NCBI GenBank assembly: GCA_025506515.1 | Contig: CM046443.1 | Location: 43,672,649 to 43,736,648 of the forward strand | Direction: 5' to 3' | Length of the DNA: 64,000 bases | From: Flaveria trinervia | Lineage: Eukaryota; Streptophyta; Magnoliopsida; Asterales; Asteraceae | Shown here: one piece after another, positions 56,704 to 64,000 of the stretch | Numbering within the stretch: the stretch's first letter is position 1 | Layout of the letters: every line of letters begins with the position of its first letter | Position numbers and translations under genes: made by a program | The notes under the pieces: generated by a model | Databases searched by the model: none | What the model saw: only the letters and a program-made list of their open reading frames with translations | What the model was told of the DNA's origin: nothing

Positions 56704-57130
56704 GATCCCATCCCCAAGACTTGTTTGACAGGCAGTGAAGGACTATATGAAGCATGAACATCAAGTTGTAAGAAAAATTGAACTTGTACACGGTTAACCT
56801 GCTCACGTCACCAACATATCCCATCTGGATATATGTGCCATCTAGGTCTGATTTGGGGAATTCAGTAGGAGCGCCCTCATCATGAAGCTCTAGATGCTTC
56901 CTAATGATTTGTTCAGAAATGATCAGCTCTTGACCACAAATGCTCGACCTAATAACGCTAACTCCGTTCAGGGTTTCAATCTCCCTGTTTCCCCAAAATT
57001 CTGCCATGTGGTTTAAGTAAAGAATGGGGTTGACAGTTAGGGCAATGTAGTAGGAGATGATTTCAAAGATGTTAACAATCTAGGAGGAGCCAAGAAATGC
57101 GACTTGGTTATGCTAAGGGTTTAGTGCTAT
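56704..57130 (-). pseudogene. C5 accessory gene, N-terminal fragment
   Basis: Aligns with the C2 start: 'ALNP-stop-HNQVAFLGSS' against 'KPRHNCVAYLTKS', then IALTVNPILYLNHMAEFWGN, VIRSSICGQELIISEQIIRK and 'LHDEGAPTEFPKSDLDGTYI'. The expected start codon reads ATA at 57130-57128 (C2 has ATG there), and there are two in-frame stops before 57007. It ends 'LHCLSNKSWGWDQI' at the C4 insertion site and continues at 49403. Confidence 0.7.
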
Positions 57131-57233
57131 TGTTCGAGAAAGTTACAGAGGAAAAGTTTGATTTTGGCTAAATTGAAGATGAAGGAAACGTGGGGCAGTG
57201 AAATTGGTAAAACGATTAAGGAAATGAGTCTGA

Positions 57234-57243
57234 AGTATTTAAA
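57234..57243 (-). promoter_or_regulatory. TATA-like box upstream of C5 accessory gene
   Basis: CATTTAAATAC on the minus strand, about 105 bases before the accessory start, downstream of the palindrome array. This is the C2-like arrangement, with no leader intron visible. Confidence 0.4.
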
Positions 57244-57299
57244 TGGGTGAAAGTGATGGATGGATAAGGTGAAGTGATGGTTCAGGATATGATATGCAA

Positions 57300-57670
57300 G
57301 GGCAGTAAGGTTAAATCCATTTAAAATATTCCGACATCATTAATAAAATCTTTACCTTTGTATAGAGTGGGACCCAAAAGATTTCCGGTACACAATAAAG
57401 CTTTCTTCTGAGAGTAAAGGCTCTTCTGAAGGTATTCTTCTTCCGAAGCCAATCTTAGTTCTGAAGGAAAATTTATCTGAGGAAATTTACTTCCAAGAGT
57501 AAGAGGGTCTTCTGAGTGAAAGAGGTTTTCAAGCTTCAAATATAGATTTGATATAACTTCAAATTTTCTTCTGAGACTAAAAACCCTTTGGAAGAGAAAA
57601 CTAATCTTGAAGGAATTTTCCTTCGGAAGATAAATAGAATATATTTCGAGGGTTAATTCTCTTCGGAAGA
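57300..57670 (-). repeat. CTTCGGAAG/CTTCTGAAG palindrome array upstream of C5 accessory gene
   Basis: A dozen variants of CTTC(C/T)GAAG(A) spaced 15-35 bases apart. Non-coding. The LTR of C5 is mostly outside the window, so I cannot test whether its U3 has the same motif. The same motif is present inside the C5 gag extension (61418-61590). Confidence 0.65.
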
Positions 57671-57767
57671 ACTCATACTAACAAATTTTGAAGAAATACT
57701 TTTTGTAACAGGGCTTAGATAGACAAAGACAATACAAATTTTGAAAAGGTTTTTCAAATGAGATAAG

Positions 57768-59315
57768 CTAATCAATGTTTATCATACCAATAGCTATAAT
57801 AAGATACTTAAATCTTTGTTCATTAAATGCTTTGGTGAACAAATTAGCATATTGTTCATTTAAGTCAACTTTGACTATTTTAATAAGTTTTTTCTCATGA
57901 GTATCTCTAATGAAATGGTACCTGATGTCAATATGATTTGTCTTGGAGTGCTTGACAGGATTTTCTATGATGGAAATAGCACTTTTGTTGTTAATATGGA
58001 TAGCAGTGCTCATGAAGTTGAATCCATAGACTAGATCTGGTTTTGAACCCATAATAGCCGAGCACAAAAAGTAGCAGCAACAATGTATTTAGCTTCAGTA
58101 GTAGATGTTGAGACACAGGATTTCTTTTTGCATTACAATGAGATGATCCTTCCACCAAGAAATTGGCATCCTCCTGATATTGATTTCTTGTTGATGTTGT
58201 AGCCACCATAATCACTATCAGTGTAGCCATATAGATTGAAATTGGTGTTCCTTGGATACCAGATACCTAATTTAGGTGCTCCTTTAAGGTATCTAAGAAT
58301 TCTCTTGGCAGCAACTAGGTGAGACACCTTTGGAGCAACCAAATATTTTGCACAGATACAAGTTGCAAACATTATATCAGGTCTACTTGCTGTGATACAT
58401 CAGAGATCCAATGATTGGCCTATACTGATGTTGACAAGTATTCTCCCCCTCTGAGTCAGGATAAAGATTATGATTTTTGGGTATAGGAGTCTTTGCTAGA
58501 TTACAATTTTTCATATCAAATCTCTCTAAGATGTCATTGACATACTTGGATTGATTGATAAAGAACCCATCTTTCATCTGCTTTACCTGAATTCCAAGGA
58601 AAACGACCATTTTTCCATGGAACTCATCTCAAATTTCTTTTTCACAATGCTCTCAAAGTCTTTGCAAATTTGGTCATTTGAGGAACCAAATATGATGTCA
58701 TCAACATAAACTTGTATGAGCAAAATGTCTTTCCCAGACTTTCTTATGAATAAAGTCTTGTCAATGGTACCTCTTGTGTATCCGTTCTTTAGGAGAAACT
58801 GAGACATTGTCTCATACCACAACCTAGGTGCCTGGTGCAGCCCATTGAGAGCTTTATCCAGTTTGCACATTGTTGGGGTGTTATGGGTCTTCAATTCCTG
58901 GAGGCTGACACACATAGACTTTCCTATCTATATCCCTATATAGAAATGCACACTTAACATCTAGCTGGTAGACAGTAAAATTCTTGGATGCAGCATAATC
59001 AAGAAAGATCCTTAATGCCTCAAGTCTTGAACAGGTGCAAGGACATCAGTGTAATCAATTCCTTCCACTTGAGTTTATTCTTGAACTGCCATTCTTGTCT
59101 TGTTCTTGATGATTAAGCCTCTATCATCTCTCTTGTTCCTGAATACCTATTTTGTGCCTATTGGTACTTGACCGGATGGTAGTGGAAATAGGTTCTAAAC
59201 CTTTTGTTTTTTTGAATTGAAGCAATTCCTCTTGCATTGATTCAACCCAACTACTATCTTTCAAGGCTTCTTCTACGTTCTTGGGTTCCATCTGAGATAG
59301 GAAGCATGAGTACAA
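57768..59315 (-). pseudogene. pol: C5 reverse transcriptase and RNase H
   Basis: RT starts VESMQEELLQFKKTKGLEP (59260). After breaks come MCKLDKALNGLHQAPRLWYE and a normal Y-V-D-D at 58708-58697, then 'FLGIQVKQMKDGFFINQSKY'. RNase H pieces: LYGYTDSDYGGYNINKKSIS (58230), 'EAKYIVAA' region with a shift (58090), and AISIIENPVKHSKTNHIDIR to the end at 57768. There are four or more frameshifts. It is followed by the palindrome array. Confidence 0.85.
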
Positions 59316-60874
59316 GCAGAAATTCCCATTATGAGTTTGTCTCCTTGTTCACATGCCTTCAAAGACATCTCCAATGATGTTCTTAGTTGGATGAGTGTTG
59401 TGAATCCTGAGCCTGAGGATCACATCTAGTTGCATGGATAGATCTAGATTTGAAAAGTTTGGCTCAAGGTTTTGAACACCTAGTCCAGCTGTTGTTTCAC
59501 ACTCATTCAATGAGGACTAATTGAATGAAGGAGAAACAACATCAGTATAAATAGGTTGTGAAGTAGCATTAACAGTTGCATGTTCCTTCAAAATGCTACT
59601 TTCATCAGCATGGTGTTATGTATTGTCATCGGATGAGTTTTGAGGCTCACTTTGTTGACAACTTGTTGAAGCTACACTGGTTCCTAAGAGAGTTATGCTA
59701 TCAGATTTACCAATTATGGGAGCTTGATTTTTAGCAACTCTTAGAGAACTTGTAAGAGGTCTGGGTAACTCAAATAGTTAGTGATCATCAGAATCACTTT
59801 AAGTGCCTGTACCAGCTAAACATTCTCACAAGAGGGTTTAGAATAGTTTGGAACAATTTTAAATCACAAATATGATTAGGTCCATTCCCCCGTAACACAA
59901 GGAGTGTTCTCATTAACAACAATGTTGGATGATTCCTTAAATTGTTGACTTTTAATATTATAGACTCTATAGGAAATAGAGGTAGAGGAATATCTAACAA
60001 AGAAGGCATCATCCGACTTTTCAACAAATTTTGGCAAATTTCCCTTTGTGTTAAGTATGGTACACCTATTGCCAAAGGACATAAGAAAGCCAATGAACCG
60101 TGGCCTCTTGTTCAATAACTCATAAGGGATTTTCCATGTGGCTTAACTACAAGAACTATGTTCTGCATATAGCATGCATTGTTGACTGCCTCTGCCCAGA
60201 ATATTAGAGGTAGCTTTGAATCTGCTAACATAGTTCACGCAGCCTCAATAACTGTCACATTTCTGCTCTCTGAAACACCATTTTGTTGAGGAGTTCTAGG
60301 AGCACTATATTATCTTGCAATCCTTTTGAGTTACAAAATAAATCAGGAACTTGATTCTTATACTCAGTCCTTGATCACTTCTAATTATCCTAACCTTGTG
60401 ATCAACTTGATTTTCTATTTTAAGAATAATACATTTTAAGTTTTAGTAGTTCATATTTAGTTCTTATAAAGAATACCCATGTAAATCTAGTAAAATCATT
60501 AACAATCACAAGCCGTATGATTTCCTTCCAATGCTCATTATACTTGTGGGACCAAATAGATCCATGTGCAATAAGTGTGATATAGTGATGATAGAGTTAA
60601 CTTCTGTGGATTTGTGAGACGCTCTATGTTGCTTTCCTTTCAAACATGCAACACAGTTGTCTCTACAAAAAATCCTTTTTAGGCACACCACGTACCAAGT
60701 TTTTTTAACCAATTTATTCATGGTTTTAAAATTGACATGACACATACGTTTATGCCATAGAGTTGACTCATCACCATTAGCTTTGGAAAGAAAGCATGAT
60801 ACTTCACCCAATGGGGAAGTATTGTTCATATCCAGCTTATACATATCCTCTTTCCTGGGAGATCTAAGAAGCAC
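59316..60874 (-). pseudogene. pol: C5 integrase and linker
   Basis: The pre-integrase zinc domain reads LWHKRMCHVNFKTMNKLVKK and C-V-A-C-L-K-G-K-Q-H (60740-60610). The core start is LLHMDLFGPTSIMS (60565). The central core is heavily decayed (60500-60120). The C-terminal part has 'SFGNRCTILNTKGNLPKF' (60080) and 'FVRYSSTSISYRVYN'. The linker 59316-59793 is Ser/Asp-rich with stops. Confidence 0.8.
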
Positions 60875-61196
60875 TAATTCCTAAGGAATTGACATCCCAT
60901 GTTTGAGGATAATGCATTCATGTTCTGTAAAAAGCATTTGGTGCTTTTGATCACTAAATTAAGAAACATTTAAAAGGTTGTGTTCAAGTTGTTTAACAAA
61001 GTTTACTTTGTCGATCATTAACTTGCCATTGGATACACTTCTCCTGCCTGAAATGTATCCTCTGACTCACCTCCAAATTGAACAGGACCTCCATCAAAAT
61101 GTTGAAATTATAAAGAAGAGATTTTTTCAGAGTCATGTGCCTGGAGCATCCATTGTCTACAATCCACACATTGTTATTCTTGTTATGTGAATGTCC
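60875..61196 (-). pseudogene. pol: C5 protease remnant
   Basis: GHSHNKNNNVWIVDNGCSRH (from 61196) is the Copia protease site with the catalytic D-S-G read as D-N-G. HMTLKKSLL follows. A frameshift then disrupts the rest. The Asp is retained, but Asn for Ser in this triad would be expected to impair activity. Confidence 0.75.
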
Positions 61197-61225
61197 CTAC
61201 ACATAGGTGAAAAGTTAGTTATGAT
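61197..61225 (-). promoter_or_regulatory. Possible 3' splice acceptor between gag and protease of C5
   Basis: Minus strand: gag ends N-stop with 'ATAACTAACTTTTC' (branch-point-like), then 'acctatgtgTAG|GGA' at 61197, where the protease frame opens. The acceptor TAG is itself an in-frame stop, so read-through would have to pass two stops. Confidence 0.4.
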
Positions 61226-62683
61226 TGGAAACCCAAGCCTTGCTAGTCTTGGGTTCTACCAATGAGGATGATATAATTAAACCAAAAGATATGGGAGAGA
61301 GTTCAATATATGTCTGTGAAGAAGAGGTTTGGGCTGTAGCATCTTGTCTGATCTCCCATTCCATCCCTTGGCAGATCAGTGTAGCCGAGTTTGTTGAGCT
61401 TGAGCAGCATGGCATTCTTCCGAAGCTTCTCTCTTACTGGAAGAAACCTTCACCACCTTTTCTTCTGAAGCAGTCTTCTTCTCAGAAGGTTTCAAAGGAA
61501 CTGTCTTGTTCTTTGAATTTTCTTTGGCTTAACTTCCGAAAATATTTTCCTTCGGAAGAATGAGTTTCTTCCGAAAGAAATTTTGCTTCGGAAACAAGCT
61601 TTCCTTTCCTCATCACTTGAACCATGTGATAAGGTCCAAATGTTAAACCTTCTTTGACTCCTTCTTTCTTAACATTATTTGCATAATGTGTGCTTGCAGG
61701 ATTGTAGTAATAATCTTTAGCCATATGGTTTTGTAGACCACACATTATGCATGCAATGTTCATATTTGGGGAATTTGAGGACTATTGTTTCTTGCTTTTC
61801 TTGTCTTCATCAACAATCTTTCCCTTTAACTTCTAATCCTTCAGCAAGACAGGAGTGCTAGTACTACACTCCTTTCTAGAATCAAAGTTTCCAACCACCT
61901 GGAATCCAGCTGATATGAACATACCTTTTCGTTTGGTTCTATCTTCAGCTTGGACTCAACCACTTTCTTAGCAGTTTTTTGGCTGCCTTAGCCCTGTTTC
62001 TTCTAGCTTTGGTAGTTAGGGTTAATCATCACTAGTGGATATGGGTTGATTACCTGGTTCTTCCCTGTGATGGTTTCCATAGTTGCATCATTCTTCAACT
62101 CATTAGGTGGTGGGTTAGTAGATGGAACCTCTACTCTTCAGTCTCACATCTTGGTTTTCCAATGGACTCATAAGAATGTGATGAAGCAATTTTATTGGTT
62201 CCCAACCCACCTTGTTTTGATAATAGATTTTTGAGTAGGAGGATGATGCAAGAATGGCTTGGAAGTTTTGCTCAGAAATAGTATGCTTCCTAGCTTGAGC
62301 CTCAGCTATTACTAGCTAGGATTGAGCCTCAATCAATTTGGTGAATAAATCTTTGATTTGAGTCTTATAATTGTAATGTTTATGTTTTAAAGAAGACATA
62401 GTTTTCTCTAAATCTATAATTTTCTTTTGATAGTCAGATTCTTTTCCTTAGCCCTTTTAAAATTAGATTTTAGGATATTCAAAGACTCAATATCATATTT
62501 AATTTCCATCTTGTAGTCCTGATACAATTTAAATTTAGCAATGCAAGCTGGAGTACAAAGGTGTTCATATACCTTGTTATCATCAGTTCCAACCATCAAT
62601 GCTCGAGCGGGGGTCACATCATGTACCATGAAGCTCCAGTCAACCTCTTGAGCCACAACAGGTGTGTTTTGTTTAGTTGTCAT
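61215..62683 (-). pseudogene. gag: C5 gag extension with second zinc knuckle
   Basis: It opens MTTKQNTPVVAQEVDWSFMV (62683), continues with 'HLCTPACIAKFKLYQDYKME' (like the LCSEQC motif of C2) and a coiled coil. A knuckle-like C-I-M-C-G-L-Q-N-H-M-A-K-D-Y follows at about 61750, whose last ligand is Tyr instead of Cys. TTCGGAAG motifs pervade the coding DNA from 61418 to 61590. It ends KTSKAWVSNHN-stop. Breaks are at 62400-61770 and 61480. Confidence 0.65.
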
Positions 62684-63813
62684 CCCGATGGCTTTAGGTG
62701 TTGTGGGATATGTGGAGGCTTGAGTGGTTCCCGGATGGATTTGGGAGCCTTTAATTCCCTAGCAAAGTGGCCTAGCTGTTACAGTTGTAACACTTGGCCT
62801 TGTCTTGTCAAACCCAAACTTGTTGTTAGTTGGGTTTTGAGGGAAATTCCTTCCGGTTCTCTTGAATAACTTCTTCGCCCTGTAAGTTAACAGAGCCATT
62901 TATTGGACTATGTCCATGTATTCCACATCATCTGGGCTAAACCATTCTAGATCATCAAAAAAAATTGAAAGTCACTAAAATGTCCATTCTTGAGGCAAAA
63001 GCACAACTGTCCTGGAAGGGACTTGGCTGAGCCTATTGAGACTTTGGAGTCTCTGGGAATGTGATGTATGGCCCAGAAGAACAAGATGGCTGCTGAGTGT
63101 AAGTCAGTTAATACTAAGGTTAAGGGGTTCTTGAGCCTTCAGCAACCAATAAAATGTTGCTAGCAGGAAGCTTAAGGATCTGCTCACCTAATGGCTTCTT
63201 TTGTTCTCCATTTCTACACGGTATCCATCAAGGATGCCATATAGTTCAGTCATGGTGAGGGAGTTTAGTATTTTATCCTCTTGATAGAGACACGGTAGAA
63301 CGTCAACTCATTTGGGAGTGCATTTCTTGAGAGACTCAATTCAAGAGTTATTCCCACAGACTGAAGGGAGGAAATAAGATCCATATACATGAAGTATTAC
63401 TGGCTAAGGGTCTCTCCAGCAATATAAATGAAATTCTTAAATTGTTGCTTCAGCGAATCTTTCTTGGAGTCATTTGAGCTGGAGTACATCTGGGTCAAGG
63501 CATCAAACAGTTCTTTGGCTGACTTACAATGCTCAAAACCCACCATAATGGAGTTAGGTATAGCAGTCATCAGAACAGTCATAGCTTTGCTATCAATGTC
63601 CAGTCGTTTGTGGTCTTCATCAGAATAATCTTCCACCGCCTTTTCTATCATAGCACCATTTCCACCTGGTCCTGTAACCTTTGGCTTGTAAGGGCCATTG
63701 GTGATAGACTTCCATATTTTGCTATCTTGGTATCTGATGAAACCTTCAATACGTCTGCTCCATGATCCGAAGTTATCAAGGGTGATGATAAGTGCTTTGG
63801 TCATCATCCCCAT
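62684..63813 (-). pseudogene. gag: C5 gag capsid and first zinc knuckle
   Basis: It starts MGMMTKALIITLDNFGSWSR (63813) with the UBN2 capsid pattern (WKSITNGPYKPKV, DIDSKAMTVLMTAIPNSI, AKELFDALTQMYSSSND), open to 63397. The rest is broken. The first knuckle, C-Y-N-C-N-S then after a one-base shift G-H-F-A-R-E-L, lies near 62795-62750. Its last Cys is Leu. There is a clear stop after GETLSQ (63397). Confidence 0.8.
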
Positions 63814-63918
63814 CTCACATTAAGTTTTTTGGTTGATGCCCATTTTGAGTTAAGTAAGTATATGAGTGATAAAAAGGTTGATTTAGATGATGAGATCACA
63901 AAATCAAGAGCCTAAGAC

Positions 63919-63930
63919 GCTCTGATACCA
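63919..63930 (-). promoter_or_regulatory. C5 primer-binding site
   Basis: GCTCTGATACCA on the plus strand, the minus-strand iMet primer site, two bases from the LTR. Confidence 0.88.
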
Positions 63931-63932
63931 AT

Positions 63933-64000
63933 TTCAGGATCGGGTTTGTTCACTCAACTTGATTATGGTCTCTCAAACTCACTAAGTCTCACTCTTATAG
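63933..64000 (-). repeat. C5 5' LTR, start of the part inside the window
   Basis: Minus-strand LTR end '...cccgatcctgaa' next to the PBS. The expected terminal CA reads AA. Only 68 bases are visible. Confidence 0.6.

Larger units (their letters stand above)
48187..64000 (-). mobile_element. C5: oldest Copia (Sirevirus-like) element, host of the other insertions
   Basis: On the minus strand: partial 5' LTR (64000-63933), PBS, gag, protease, integrase, RT/RNase H (57768), palindrome array and TATA-like box, accessory gene. The accessory gene is broken by C4 (49404-56698) and by the Gypsy block (2393-48186) and continues at 2392-1811. All coding parts carry stops and frameshifts. Confidence 0.82.

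Noticed and set aside
1..64000. tRNA, rRNA, or intact host genes
   Set aside because: None could be recognised. All TGGTATCAGAGC matches are LTR primer sites, not tRNA genes.

Overview
This window is plant nuclear DNA made almost entirely of nested LTR retrotransposons. I recognise no host gene, tRNA, rRNA or CRISPR array. The evidence is seven primer-binding sites of the initiator-Met-tRNA type (TGGTATCAGAGC), several LTR pairs, Ty3/Gypsy and Ty1/Copia gag-pol remnants, and one nearly complete Copia element. A eudicot is likely. Asteraceae is a weak guess based on the style of the Gypsy LTRs.

Nesting, outermost first. (1) 1-1810 is non-coding, LTR-like DNA of unknown class. (2) C5 is a minus-strand Copia (Sirevirus-like) whose 5' LTR starts near 63933. 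Its gag, protease, integrase and RT/RNase H run leftward to 57768, followed by an accessory gene split into three pieces (57130-56704, 49403-48187, 2392-1811). (3) A Gypsy block (2393-48186) lies inside that accessory gene. It consists of G1 (LTRs 2393-4703 and 15047-17342) and a rearranged second copy G2 (17346-18905 and 46062-48186). (4) Copia C1 (8927-14759, plus) sits in G1 with intact AAAAG target duplications. (5) Copia C3 (18906-46061, minus) sits in a G2 LTR. (6) Copia C2 (29471-41943, plus) sits in C3 and is the youngest and most complete element. (7) Copia C4 (49404-56698, minus) sits in the accessory gene of C5 with AATTT duplications.

The most interesting system is the accessory gene (aORF) downstream of pol in C2, C3, C4 and C5. 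The four copies are strongly diverged. They share a start region with an H-N...F-W pattern, an 'I-T-E-x-x-[IV/L]-R-[RK]-x-L' stretch, a 'YPRF' motif and an acidic or coiled-coil tail. Each copy is preceded by an array of short palindromes that matches the palindromes in the U3 of that element's own LTR family, and then by a TATA-like box. In C3 and C4 a plausible GT...AG leader intron ends just before the ATG. A second possible splice acceptor lies between the gag stop and protease in C1, C2 and C5. Together these suggest Copia elements with an env-like gene position, a private promoter and spliced RNAs. This is inferred from sequence alone.

Many disruptions are single-base length differences, including several between LTR pairs, so some frameshifts may be assembly errors rather than decay.
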